A stretch of 64,000 nucleotides of DNA, taken from contig CAVVYV010000006.1 in the NCBI GenBank assembly GCA_963752585.1, positions 1 through 64,000 of the forward strand, read 5' to 3'. Below are positions 47,363 through 57,933 of this stretch, piece by piece. The notes below the pieces were generated by a model that was not told the DNA's origin, ran no database searches, and worked only from the letters and a program-made list of their open reading frames with translations. Positions within the stretch are counted from its first letter, which is position 1. Every line of letters begins with the position of its first letter. Source of the stretch: CAVVYV01 sp963752585 (GTDB taxonomy: Bacteria > Actinomycetota > Thermoleophilia > Solirubrobacterales > 70-9). The position numbers and the translations under genes were made by a program.

Positions 47363-48586
47363 CTACGAGTTGAGGCCGGGGCCTTCCTCGCCGGGGCGCA
47401 GCCAGGGGGAGAGGTCCGGGTTGCGGGCGAGCGAGGCGCCCCTCCGAATCGCGTCGGGACCGTAGCGATCGCGGACCTCGTCGATCGCTGCGTCGAGGGC
47501 GGCGTCGAGCGGCCGCTCAAGCGGGAGCTCGAGCTGGGCGCCGAAGCCGCGCCCCGCGAGGTTGGTGACCGCGACGCCGAGCAGGGTGATCCCGCGGCCC
47601 TCGATCGCCGGCTCGGCCCCAGCAAGCAGCCTCCTGGCGGCGGCGAGGATCGCTCCGGTCCCGTCGGTCACGTGGGGGAGGGTGCGGGAGCGAGTGGCGC
47701 GGGAGAAGTCGCCGAAGCGGAGCCGCAGGGTGACAGTGCGTCCGGCGCGGCCGGAGGAGCGCATCCGCCGGGTGACCCGGTCCACCAGGGCGACCAGCCG
47801 GGCGTCGAGGTCGGCCGCCGACTTCGGCGAGCTCCCGAGCGCCGACTGCGAGCCGAACGACCCTCGCCGGCGATCGGAGCGGACCGGCCGCGGGTCGTGG
47901 TTGTGGGCGATCGCATGGAGATGGCGGGCGGCGGCGGGCCCCAGGAACCAGGCCAGCTCGGCCTCGCTGCGCCGGGCGAGCTCGCCGACGGTGTGGATTC
48001 CGTGGGCGTGGAGCTTCTCCGCCGTCACCCGCCCGACTCCCCAGAGGCTCTCGACCCCGAGCGGGTGCAGGAAGGCCTCCTCCTCGGCGGCGGCGATCAG
48101 GAGGAGGCCGTCGGGCTTCGCCGCCCGACTCGCCATCTTCGCCAGCACCTTCGTCCCCGCCCCGCCGACGCTCACCGCCAGCCCGACCTCATCCCGGACG
48201 CGGCGGCGCAGCCGGACGGCGATCTCGCGCGGCGTCCCGGAGATCGCCTCCAGTCCCCGGACGTCGAGGAAGGCCTCCTCCATCGAGAGGCCCTCGACCC
48301 GCGGGGCGGTCTGCTTGAAGATCTCGAAGATCGCCTTGCTCGCCTCGGTGTAGGCCGAGAAGCGAGGGGTGACGAAGGTCGCATCGGGGCAGAGCCGGCG
48401 GGCCCTCCAGCCGCTCATCCCACCGTGGACCCCGCAGGCGCGCGCCTCGTAGCTGGCGGCGGTGACGACCCCGGGCCCGACGATCGTCGGGCGGCCGCGA
48501 AGATCGGGGTTGTCCCGCTGCTCGACCGAGGCGTAGAAGGCGTCGGCGTCGGCGTGCAGAATCACCGCGTCTCGGGCCACGAACAT
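47363..48586 (-). CDS. dinB: DNA polymerase IV (Y-family, DinB)
   Basis: A 407-residue error-prone translesion DNA polymerase. The catalytic motifs are [20 protein letters not shown] (metal Asp residues) and [40 protein letters not shown] and [20 protein letters not shown] are typical Y-family finger segments. [20 protein letters not shown] is the helix-hairpin-helix. The C-terminus lacks an evident beta-clamp QxxL(F) end other than GAQLELPL. The ATG at 48584-48586 lies inside a perfect LexA box, so the mRNA is probably leaderless or nearly so, and the gene is SOS-controlled. It lies 51 bases downstream of the GreA-type gene. Confidence 0.93.
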   Translation of the reverse strand: MFVARDAVILHADADAFYASVEQRDNPDLRGRPTIVGPGVVTAASYEARACGVHGGMSGWRARRLCPDATFVTPRFSAYTEASKAIFEIFKQTAPRVEGLSMEEAFLDVRGLEAISGTPREIAVRLRRRVRDEVGLAVSVGGAGTKVLAKMASRAAKPDGLLLIAAAEEEAFLHPLGVESLWGVGRVTAEKLHAHGIHTVGELARRSEAELAWFLGPAAARHLHAIAHNHDPRPVRSDRRRGSFGSQSALGSSPKSAADLDARLVALVDRVTRRMRSSGRAGRTVTLRLRFGDFSRATRSRTLPHVTDGTGAILAAARRLLAGAEPAIEGRGITLLGVAVTNLAGRGFGAQLELPLERPLDAALDAAIDEVRDRYGPDAIRRGASLARNPDLSPWLRPGEEGPGLNS

Positions 48587-48593
48587 ATGTTCG
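48580..48593. promoter_or_regulatory. LexA (SOS) box at the dinB start
   Basis: CGAACATATGTTCG is a perfect 14-base palindrome and matches the Gram-positive/actinobacterial LexA consensus CGAAC-N4-GTTCG. The ATG of dinB is formed by its central CATATG, so bound LexA would cover the translation start. Confidence 0.85.
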
Positions 48594-48637
48594 CATCAGC
48601 CCTCCAACTCTTCAAGCCGTCGTGGTGCCGAGCCTGC

Positions 48638-49147
48638 TTAGCCGACGAGGCGCTGCACCCGGTAGGTCTTCCGCCCGCCGGGGGTCTCGATCTCAACACG
48701 CTCGGCGACCCCCACGTCCCGAAGCGCCCTGCCGACCGGTGACTCGGCGGAGAGCAGGCCATTGGCGAGATCCGCCTCGGTTGAGCCGACGAGCGTCCAT
48801 GTGCTGACCTTGCCCGTCGCCTCATCGACGACCTCGGCGGTGCGGCCGAAACCGAAGGAATCAGCGGGTCCCTCGGCCTCGGTGACGACGGCCGTCCGAA
48901 GGCGCTGACGCAGGCGCTTGATCCGGGTTTCGAGGTGGGCCTGATCGTCCTTGGCGAGGTGATAGTCGGCGTTCTCCTTCAGGTCGCCGAGCTCCCGGGC
49001 GGTCTTGATCCTCTCGGCCATCTCCCTTCGCGCCTCCCCCTCCAGTTGCTCGACCTCCAAACGGAGGGCAGCGATCCCATCTGCCGTGATCGGCTCGCCG
49101 GCGAGCTCGGGGTCGCCATCCCCTGCGTCCTTCGGACGATCGGTCAC
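48638..49147 (-). CDS. GreA/GreB-family transcription elongation factor
   Basis: A 169-residue protein that would rescue backtracked RNA polymerase by stimulating transcript cleavage. The N-terminal coiled coil reads LEGEARREMAERIKTARELG, DLKENADYHLAKDDQAHLET, where the acidic DLKENADY tip corresponds to the catalytic tip of GreA. The C-terminal FKBP-like domain has WTLVGSTEADLANGLLSAES and PVGRALRDVGVAERVEIETP. The conserved SPVGRALLG-type motif reads SPVGRALRDVG. It could be the main GreA or a paralogue. ATG at 49147. It precedes dinB on the same strand. Confidence 0.88.
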   Translation of the reverse strand: MTDRPKDAGDGDPELAGEPITADGIAALRLEVEQLEGEARREMAERIKTARELGDLKENADYHLAKDDQAHLETRIKRLRQRLRTAVVTEAEGPADSFGFGRTAEVVDEATGKVSTWTLVGSTEADLANGLLSAESPVGRALRDVGVAERVEIETPGGRKTYRVQRLVG

Positions 49148-49183
49148 CGGATCACCCTGGCAGATGCGGGCGCCCGGCGCCTC

Positions 49184-49939
49184 TCAGTGGATCGTGATCT
49201 TGGCGAGGCCGATGCCGAGGCGGTCGAGGTCGACCCGGCCGCTGATCCCGGGCACCGTCCCCGAGCTTGTGTACTGCCAGACCCGGAAGCCGCGGTCGGC
49301 CCAGTTCCCGGCCGGCACGGTCGGCTTGCTTACGCTCCACTGGGCGACCCAGAGCGGATAGCGGGCCTTGGCGAACTCCCGCGTGTCGCCGGTCGCGCCC
49401 CAGCTGGTCGCGTTGGTGTAGATCATCGGCTTCACCCCGAGCCGGGCCCGCACCCGCTTCAGCCAGACCCGCACCCAGGTGCGGAGCCGGTTGGCGGTTA
49501 GCCCGGTGAACGGGGTCTCGACGTCGAGAGCCGGGAGGAGATCGCCGGGCACGAGGGTGCCGACGGTGGCGAGATAGACGTCCGCTTCGGAGACCGCGTC
49601 GGCGCGTGCCTCGGCCATCGTCGCCCCGGTGGCGAAGGCGCGGTGGTACGGCCCGACCCGGATCCCGGCGGCCTTGGCGTTGGCGTAGTTGATCGCGTAG
49701 AAGGGATCGGGGCCACAGTGCTCCGGTCTCACCGTGCAGTCGAGCCCGTTGCCGCGAGAGGCTTGGACGAACGCGAACCGGATCCCCGACCCGGCCACCG
49801 TCGGCCAGTCGATTGTCCCCTGGAACCGGGAGACGTCGATCCCGGGCGCCTTCGTCCCCGCGGAGGCGGGGGAGGCGGCCGCGGCGAACGCCACGCACAG
49901 CGCAAGGAGCAGCGGGAGGGATGTCCTTCTGAACGTCAT
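49184..49939 (-). CDS. Secreted GH25 muramidase (lysozyme)
   Basis: A 251-residue exported peptidoglycan hydrolase. The signal peptide MTFRRTSLPLLLALCVAFAA ends near AASPASAGT. The GH25 barrel begins APGIDVSRFQGTIDWPTVAG, with the first catalytic-site Asp in GIDVS, and continues RFAFVQASRG, INYANAKAAGIRVGPYHRAF, LLPALDVETP (catalytic DxE) and KPMIYTNATSW. VWQYTSSGTVPGI and VDLDRLGIG close the fold. It would cleave the glycan strands of cell wall; no wall-binding repeats are attached. ATG at 49939 follows GAAGGACATCCC-type spacing without a strong ribosome-binding site. It is divergent from the methyltransferase. Confidence 0.9.
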   Translation of the reverse strand: MTFRRTSLPLLLALCVAFAAAASPASAGTKAPGIDVSRFQGTIDWPTVAGSGIRFAFVQASRGNGLDCTVRPEHCGPDPFYAINYANAKAAGIRVGPYHRAFATGATMAEARADAVSEADVYLATVGTLVPGDLLPALDVETPFTGLTANRLRTWVRVWLKRVRARLGVKPMIYTNATSWGATGDTREFAKARYPLWVAQWSVSKPTVPAGNWADRGFRVWQYTSSGTVPGISGRVDLDRLGIGLAKITIH

Positions 49940-50017
49940 CGGGGCTCGGTTGCATCAATCAACGCACGCCGGGCGCCGCGGTTGCGGTGATTTCCCCGCA
50001 TCCCTAGGCTTTTCGCC

Positions 50018-50914
50018 ATGGAGCAGGCGGCGCCTGCCGGCCCGAACCCGGTCGCGCAAGCAAACGAGGAAGCGCACCGGGCCTGGAACGGCCCCCTCTT
50101 CGACCGCTCCGTCGAGTTCCGCGACCTGGTCACCACCGGCCTCAGCGCCCACGGGGAGGCGGCGCTCGCCGACATTCCCCCGAATCCGGGCGACCGGGTG
50201 CTCGACATCGGCTGTGGATTCGGCGACACCACCCAGCGGCTGGTGCAGCTGGTTCGCCCGAACGGCAGCGCCCTCGGCGTCGACATAGCCGAGAAATTCA
50301 TCGAGTCCGCCCAGCGCGAGGCGAAGGCGGCCGGGCTCAGCAACATCGGCTTCATGGTCGGCGACGTCCAGGTGACCGAGTTCGAGCAGGAATTCGACTA
50401 CGCGTTCTCCCGAATGGGGGTGATGTTCTTCGCGGACCCGGTGGCAGCGATGCGCAACGTCCAGGGGGCGCTGGTTCCGGGCGGGCGGCTGTGCATGGTC
50501 GTCTGGCGAAACCGTCACGACAACGAGTGGTTCCACCGCCCGGAGAAGGCGGTCGAGAAGTACCTCGATAAGCCGGGGAATTCCGACGAGCCCACCGGTG
50601 GGCAGTGGCCGTTCTCGATGGCGGCGGCGGACGCCACCAGCGACATCCTGGTCGAGGCCGGCTTCGAGGAGATCGCGCTCCGCCGCTGCGATCTCCCGAT
50701 CACGATCGGCCACGACATCGATCACGCGATCGCCTACAACCTCGCCCTGGGCCCCGCGGGCGAGGTCGTCCGCCTTTCCGGCGAAGACGCCGACCGAATC
50801 CGGCCCCGGATCGAGGCCGACCTGCGCAAGGCGCTGGCCGACTTCGTCCAGCCGGATGGCGAGGTCGTCGCCCCAGCCTCGACCTGGATCGTCTCGGCCA
50901 AGGCACCGGGCTAG
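50018..50914 (+). CDS. Class I SAM-dependent methyltransferase
   Basis: A 298-residue intact methyltransferase. SAM motif I is GDRVLDIGCGFGDTTQRLVQ; motif II includes SALGVDIAEKFIESAQREAK; FMVGDVQVTEFEQEFDYAFS and GALVPGGRLCMVVWRNRHDN are motifs III and IV. The N-terminal region AHRAWNGPLFDRSVEFRDLV and the C-terminal ITIGHDIDHAIAYNLALGPA resemble UbiE/small-molecule methyltransferases of actinobacteria. ATG at 50018. The acceptor substrate cannot be told and neighbours give no strong hint. Confidence 0.85.
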   Translation: MEQAAPAGPNPVAQANEEAHRAWNGPLFDRSVEFRDLVTTGLSAHGEAALADIPPNPGDRVLDIGCGFGDTTQRLVQLVRPNGSALGVDIAEKFIESAQREAKAAGLSNIGFMVGDVQVTEFEQEFDYAFSRMGVMFFADPVAAMRNVQGALVPGGRLCMVVWRNRHDNEWFHRPEKAVEKYLDKPGNSDEPTGGQWPFSMAAADATSDILVEAGFEEIALRRCDLPITIGHDIDHAIAYNLALGPAGEVVRLSGEDADRIRPRIEADLRKALADFVQPDGEVVAPASTWIVSAKAPG

Positions 50915-50927
50915 CGCCGGACCTCGC

Positions 50928-50941
50928 GACCGGCGCCGGTC
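50928..50941. other. Short GC palindrome after methyltransferase gene
   Basis: GACCGGCGCCGGTC is a perfect palindrome 14 bases after the stop at 50914. It can form a hairpin but no T-tract follows, so a rho-independent terminator is not established. Confidence 0.3.
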
Positions 50942-51056
50942 CCGGACGGGAACCACCGAATTTCGGAGAAGTTCGGCCGCCGCGATCTCGCGTTTTGCGC
51001 ATTGCAGATCGGGCAAGCGTTAGGTTCGCTGTCAGCGAGGAGAGGCGAGGGTCACG

Positions 51057-52416
51057 ATGACCGGCACGCGTCTATCCGCGCTCGACGATTCGTTTCTTGC
51101 GGTCGAGAGCGCGAACGCACATATGCACGTGGGATGGGCGGCGACGTTCCGGCCCCGTGAGCGCGGGGGCGCGCCGAGCTTCGCCGAGCTTCGCGACCAC
51201 ATTCACAGCCGCCTCTCCCGGGCCCCTCGCTACAGGCAGCGAATCGCGCGGGTGCCGCTGGGCTTGAACGCGCCGACCTGGGTCGATGACAGGAGCTTCG
51301 ACATCGACCGGCATGTGGTCGCATCCGGCACCCGGCGCTTCCCGGAGCTCGTCGATCGGTCCCTCTCGCGGCAGCTTCCGCGCGATCGCCCGCTCTGGCA
51401 GATCTCGATCGCGGACCAGCTCGAGGACGGCCGGATCGGGGTGGTCGGCAAGGCCCATCACTGCATGGTCGACGGGATCGCCGCGGTCGAGCTGGGGTCC
51501 CTGCTGCTCGATCCGACGCCGGAGCCACCGCCACCGGATACGGACGGCTGGCGGGCGGCCAGCACCCCCGGCCCTGGCAGTCGCCTGCTGAGCGGGTTCG
51601 TCGACCGGATCGGGGACGCGGCATCGTTGGCCTCGCTCCCGATGCGACTCACTCGCTCGCCCGGACGCGTGGCGGAGCTTTCCGGGCAGACGGGACGGGC
51701 GGCCCGGGCGCTGGCCCACGCGGTCCGTCCGACCGAGCGGGTCGCTCCGCTGAACCAGCGGATATCCGCCGCCCGGCACCTGGCCGGCTTCAGCCGCCCG
51801 CTCGCCGACCTGAAGCGGATCGGCGAAGCCAATCGGGCCACGGTGAACGACGTCCTCCTCGCGGCGTCGGCGGGCGGGGTGCGGCGGTTCCTGCGTGAGC
51901 GCGACCTGGAAGCGGTGCCGCTGAAGACGATGGTCCCCGTCAGCTTCAGAGCCAACGGCGACGCCGACGAGCTCGGCAACCAGATCTCATTCGTCTTCGT
52001 CGACCTCCCCTGCGATGAGCCCGACCCGGTGCGGCGGCTCAAGGACGTCCAGCTTGGGATGAGCGAGCGAAAGGAAACCGGAGACCCCGAGGGGGCGAAT
52101 TTCGCGATGCGAGCCGTCAGCTTTGTGCCGCGACGGCTGCAGCACGCCATGTCCCGGCTGATCGCGAGCCCGCGCATCTTCAATCTCACCGTCTCGAACA
52201 TCCCCGGACTCCGGGAGCCGATGTACATGCTCGGCTGCGAACTCGAGGAGGCCTATCCGGTGGTCCCGATCGCCGACGAGCATGCGCTCTCGATCGGGAT
52301 GACGACAGTCAAGGACCGCGCCTGCTTCGGCCTCTACGCCGACCGGGAGGCGCTGCCGGACGCCGATCGCCTCGCCGAGGCGGTCGACGCCTCCGTCGAC
52401 GAGCTGCTCGCCCGCG

Positions 52417-52424
<8 letters not shown>
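51057..52424 (+). CDS. Wax ester synthase/diacylglycerol acyltransferase (WS/DGAT)
   Basis: A 455-residue acyl-CoA-dependent acyltransferase that makes triacylglycerol or wax esters for storage. It starts [20 protein letters not shown]; the catalytic motif [20 protein letters not shown] has HHxxxDG at residues 134-140. Further family segments are [46 protein letters not shown] and [23 protein letters not shown] at 51057 is preceded by GGCGAGGGTCACG. It fits a lipid-storing actinobacterium and the desaturase elsewhere in the window. It converges on glnN with an eight-base overlap. Confidence 0.93.
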
Positions 52425-54558
<2,134 letters not shown>

Positions 54559-54600
54559 CTGGCTGCCGTCTCCTTCCGGTGGTGCGGGTGTTTTTTCACG

Positions 54601-54638
54601 ACGACGCGCCCAGCTGGGCGCGTCGTTGATCCGATCAA
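54601..54638. promoter_or_regulatory. Two adjacent palindromes upstream of glnN
   Basis: ACGACGCGCCCAG followed directly by CTGGGCGCGTCGT is a perfect 26-base inverted repeat (54601-54626). It is followed by TTGATC-C-GATCAA (54626-54638). They lie 43-80 bases before the glnN ATG. On the glnN strand the long repeat is followed by a run of A, not T, so it is not a terminator. Operator sites or a leader hairpin for glnN are likelier. Confidence 0.6.
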
Positions 54639-54762
54639 GCTAGCGAAGGGATCCGACAGCGTACGGATCCTGCGCCGGCGCTGTTTGTCCACCCGGAGAA
54701 AGATCTGCGGCGGAGTTTCGCCCTGCTGTCGGCACCCTGGGTTCCGGGAATACTTCGTGTGG

Positions 54763-55161
54763 ATGTCCCAGGAGAACATCGAGCGGGTTCGACAGGGGAT
54801 TGAGGCTTTCAATCGCCGGGATTTCGATGCCGCCCTCGACGCCCTGCGCGACGATGTGACCTGGGAGCGGTTCTTGTCACGAGCCGAGAACGTAACGCCC
54901 ATGATCCGAGGCAAGGAGGAGCTCCGCTCCGTTTGGGAGAACCAAGTCGAGGCCGTTGACATTCGGGCCGAGCCTGACGAATTCATCGCGGTTGGCGACA
55001 AGGTGGTGGTCCCAATGCGGGTGGTGGGGCGGGGCAGGGGCAGTGAGATCCCGCTGACAGCCTCGGTCACCTGGGTCTGGACCATGGACAGCGACGGTCT
55101 CGTAGCGAGGGTCGAAGTGTTTGAAAGCCGTGAGGATGCTCTGAAGGCCGCCGAGAGTTAG
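54763..55161 (+). CDS. SnoaL-like/NTF2-fold protein
   Basis: A 132-residue protein with the ketosteroid-isomerase/SnoaL fold: NIERVRQGIEAFNRRDFDAA, LDALRDDVTWERFLSRAENV, TPMIRGKEELRSVWENQVEA and VGDKVVVPMRVVGRGRGSEI, ending VFESREDALKAAE. These small cone-shaped domains bind hydrophobic ligands or act as isomerases; substrate unknown. ATG at 54763. It is convergent with the acyl-CoA ligase gene, overlapping by four bases. Confidence 0.85.
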   Translation: MSQENIERVRQGIEAFNRRDFDAALDALRDDVTWERFLSRAENVTPMIRGKEELRSVWENQVEAVDIRAEPDEFIAVGDKVVVPMRVVGRGRGSEIPLTASVTWVWTMDSDGLVARVEVFESREDALKAAES

Positions 55162-56720
55162 GGAGCCGCCGACTCGCGCTCGGCGAGCACCCTGCGGAGG
55201 ATCTTTCCGGAGGGAGACTTCGGGATCTCCTCGACCCGCTCGATCAGGCGGACACGCTTCTGGGGCGCGACTCGCTCTGCGACGAACTCGAGCAGCTCCT
55301 CGTCGCCGACCTCGTCGCCCGCGACCACGAAGGCCTTCGGGAGCTCACCCGCCTCCTCGTCGGGTACCCCGATCACGGCGGCGTCGGCGATCGCGGGGTG
55401 GCTGATCAGCAGGGCCTCGAGCTCGGCCGGAGGCACCTGGAAGCCCTTGTACTTGATCAGCTCCTTCAGCCGGTCGACGATCTGGAAGTAGCCGTCCTCG
55501 TCGACGACGGCGACGTCCCCGGTGTGAAGCCAGCCGTCCTCGTCGACCGTGGCGGCGGTGGCCTCGGGATTGTTCAGGTAGCCGCTCATCACCTGCGGCC
55601 CGCGGATCCAGAGCTCGCCACGCTCGCCGACCCCCAGATCCTCGCCGCTCTCAGGATCGACCAGACGGCACTCGGTCTCGGGCACGGGCGGTCCGATCGT
55701 GCCCGGCTTCACCCGCTGGGGGTCGATCGGGTTGCCGTGGGTCACCGGGCTGGTCTCGGTGAGCCCATAGCCCTGCATCACCACTCCACCGATCCGCTCG
55801 CTCACCTGGCCTGCCAGCTCTGCCCCAAGGGGAGCCGCGCCCGACATCGTCACCCGCAGCGTGGAGAGGTCGCGGCCCTCGACCGCCGGGTGCTTGGCGA
55901 GCGCCAGCGCGATCGGCGGGACGATGAAGATGTGGGTGACGCTGTGGGCCTCGATCAGATCGAGGAACTGCTCGAGCTCGAATCGCGGCATCGTCACGAT
56001 CCTCGCTCCGGCATGGAGTGCGAGATTCATGATCACGGTCATCCCGTAGATGTGGAAGAAGGGGAGCACCCCGATCAGCACGTCCTCGGGGCCGACCCGG
56101 AGAAAGGCGTTCGTCTGGTTGACGTTCGCGATCAGGTTGCGGTGGGTGAGCATCACCCCCTTCGGCATCCCGGTGGTTCCGCTCGAGTAGGGGAGAACCG
56201 CGAGATCGCGACCGGGATCGATCTCGACCTCGGGCGGCTCGGCGCCGGACTCGATCAGCTCCGAAAGTGGGCTCGCACCGTCGGCGTCGCCGACCACCAC
56301 CAGCTCGACTCCGCCCACCTCCTCGGCGGCCTTGCGGGCGATGTCCAGGAACGGAGGGACGGTGACCAGCATCCGGGCGCCGGAATCGCGGAGCTGGAAG
56401 GCGAGCTCGCGGGCGGTGTAGAGCGGGTTGACGGTGGTGTTGACGGCGCCGGCCGTGCAGACGCCGTGGAAGACGAGCGCGTACTCGGGCTGGTTCGGCA
56501 TGTAGATCGCGACCACGTCGCCCTTGCCCATCCCGCGGGCGGCGAGCCCGGCGGCCAGCTCGCCAACCTGCTCAGCGAGGGCTGCGTAGCTGAGCGTCCG
56601 GCCGGACGGCCCGTCGACGAGCGCGTCACGGTCACCTCGGGCGGCCGCTTCTCCGAGGACGAACGAGCTGATGTCCGTCTCCGGGATCTCGACGCTCTGC
56701 TCGGTGCTGGTCTGGATCAT
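55158..56720 (-). CDS. AMP-binding acyl-CoA ligase (4-coumarate-CoA ligase-like)
   Basis: A 520-residue ANL-superfamily enzyme that activates a carboxylate with ATP and joins it to CoA. Motifs include AVLPYSSGTTGMPKGVMLTH (P-loop), VVMQGYGLTETSPVTHGNPI, ELWIRGPQVMSGYLNNPEAT and GWLHTGDVAVVDEDGYFQIV. DRLKELIKYKGFQVPPAELE and IPKSPSGKILRRVLAERE supply the hinge and the catalytic Lys. 4-Coumarate ligase-like is the closest description; the acid used is unknown. ATG at 56720. It lies 17 bases after the FMN oxidase stop on the same strand. Confidence 0.9.
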   Translation of the reverse strand: MIQTSTEQSVEIPETDISSFVLGEAAARGDRDALVDGPSGRTLSYAALAEQVGELAAGLAARGMGKGDVVAIYMPNQPEYALVFHGVCTAGAVNTTVNPLYTARELAFQLRDSGARMLVTVPPFLDIARKAAEEVGGVELVVVGDADGASPLSELIESGAEPPEVEIDPGRDLAVLPYSSGTTGMPKGVMLTHRNLIANVNQTNAFLRVGPEDVLIGVLPFFHIYGMTVIMNLALHAGARIVTMPRFELEQFLDLIEAHSVTHIFIVPPIALALAKHPAVEGRDLSTLRVTMSGAAPLGAELAGQVSERIGGVVMQGYGLTETSPVTHGNPIDPQRVKPGTIGPPVPETECRLVDPESGEDLGVGERGELWIRGPQVMSGYLNNPEATAATVDEDGWLHTGDVAVVDEDGYFQIVDRLKELIKYKGFQVPPAELEALLISHPAIADAAVIGVPDEEAGELPKAFVVAGDEVGDEELLEFVAERVAPQKRVRLIERVEEIPKSPSGKILRRVLAERESAAP

Positions 56721-56737
56721 CGGGACCCGGAGAGAGG

Positions 56738-57922
56738 CTAGTTGTCTGGTCGCAGGGCCCTGGCGTCCACCTGGTCGAGGGCGGTGTAGCCGCTCAGCGC
56801 CATCGTCAGGTCGAGCTCGGCGAGGAGGGAGCGGAGGACGGCCTCGACTCCCGCCTGGCCGTCGAGGGCGAGCCCCCAGAGGTAGGGCCGGCCGATGAGT
56901 ACGGCGTCGGCACCCAGCGCCAGGGCCTTGAAGGCGTCGGCGCCGGAGCGGATGCCGCTGTCGAGGAGCACCGCGATCTCACCCCCGACCGCCTCGACGA
57001 TCGCCGGCAGCGCCGCCAGCGAGGCGATCGCCCCGTCGATCTGCCGACCGCCGTGGTTGGAGACGACGATCCCGTCGGCGCCGCGCTCGCGCGCCTCTCG
57101 AGCGTCGTCGGGATGGAGGATGCCCTTGAGCACCACCGGCAGCGACGTGCGGCCGCGCAACCACTCGAGGTCGTCCCAGGTGAGGGTGGCATTGCTGAAG
57201 ACGCCGATGAAGTGGCCGACCGCGGCGCCCATGTCTTCCTCCGGCGGCTTATCCAGCGCCTCCCTGAAGACAGGGTCGGAGAGGTACTGGGCGATTCCGA
57301 TGCCCTCGAGAAACGGCAGGTAGGCCTGCTCGAGATCGCGCGGCTTCCAGCCGGGCATGAAGTTGTCCACCGTGACCACGATTGCGCTGTAGCCGGAACG
57401 CTCCGCCCGGCCGACCAGGCTCGCGGTGAGCTCGTCGTCGTTGGTCCAATAGAGCTGGTACCAGCGCGGAGAGGAGCCGCTCGCCTCGGCGACCTCCTCC
57501 ATCGCGGTTGCCGAGGCGGTGCTGGTGATCAGCGGCAGCCCCAGCTCCGCTGCCGCCCGGGCGGAGGCGAGCTCGCCGTCGGGGTGGACGAGGGTCTGCA
57601 CCCCGATCGGCGCGAGCAGCACCGGCGCCGGCATCGAGGTGCCGAGCACCTCGGCGGAGAGGTCGCGTGAGGAGAGGTCCCGAAGGATCCTGGGGACGAT
57701 CCGCCAGCGGCGGAACGCCTCGAGGTTGGAGCGCATCGTGTCCTCCGAGCCGGCGCCGCCGTAGACGTAGGCGACCGCGCGCTCGTCGAGTTGCTCGGCG
57801 GCGCGCCGCTCGAGCTCTGTCCAGGCGATCGGCAGGGCCGGCTTCTCGCCGGCCAGCATCCCCTTCGCATAGATCTCGCGGTAGTAGTCGCCCCAGAGCT
57901 GTTCGGGCTTCTCCGCCGCCAT
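56738..57922 (-). CDS. FMN-dependent 2-hydroxy-acid oxidase (lactate monooxygenase-like)
   Basis: A 394-residue TIM-barrel flavoenzyme oxidising L-2-hydroxy acids. It shows AVAYVYGGAGSEDTMRSNLE, PAPVLLAPIGVQTLVHPDGE, SPRWYQLYWTNDDELTASLV and LPVVLKGILHPDDAREARER. DGIVVSNHGGRQIDGAIASL holds the catalytic His, and IAVLLDSGIRSGADAFKALA, LGADAVLIGRPYLWGLALDG binds FMN phosphate. Length and VYGGAG start suit lactate 2-monooxygenase or related oxidases. ATG at 57922 lies 12 bases after the sulfatase stop. The same-strand run sulfatase, oxidase, ligase may be an operon. Confidence 0.9.
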   Translation of the reverse strand: MAAEKPEQLWGDYYREIYAKGMLAGEKPALPIAWTELERRAAEQLDERAVAYVYGGAGSEDTMRSNLEAFRRWRIVPRILRDLSSRDLSAEVLGTSMPAPVLLAPIGVQTLVHPDGELASARAAAELGLPLITSTASATAMEEVAEASGSSPRWYQLYWTNDDELTASLVGRAERSGYSAIVVTVDNFMPGWKPRDLEQAYLPFLEGIGIAQYLSDPVFREALDKPPEEDMGAAVGHFIGVFSNATLTWDDLEWLRGRTSLPVVLKGILHPDDAREARERGADGIVVSNHGGRQIDGAIASLAALPAIVEAVGGEIAVLLDSGIRSGADAFKALALGADAVLIGRPYLWGLALDGQAGVEAVLRSLLAELDLTMALSGYTALDQVDARALRPDN

Positions 57923-57933
57923 CGGCGGAGACC

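Noticed and set aside
54591..54626. Hairpin with T-run near glnN as a rho-independent terminator
   Set aside because: The T-run precedes the hairpin on the plus strand and becomes an A-run after it on the minus strand, the wrong order for termination on either strand.
55398..56741. 447-residue plus-strand frame opposite the acyl-CoA ligase
   Set aside because: Composition is Arg/Asp/His-rich without domain motifs; the ligase on the other strand has all its motifs.
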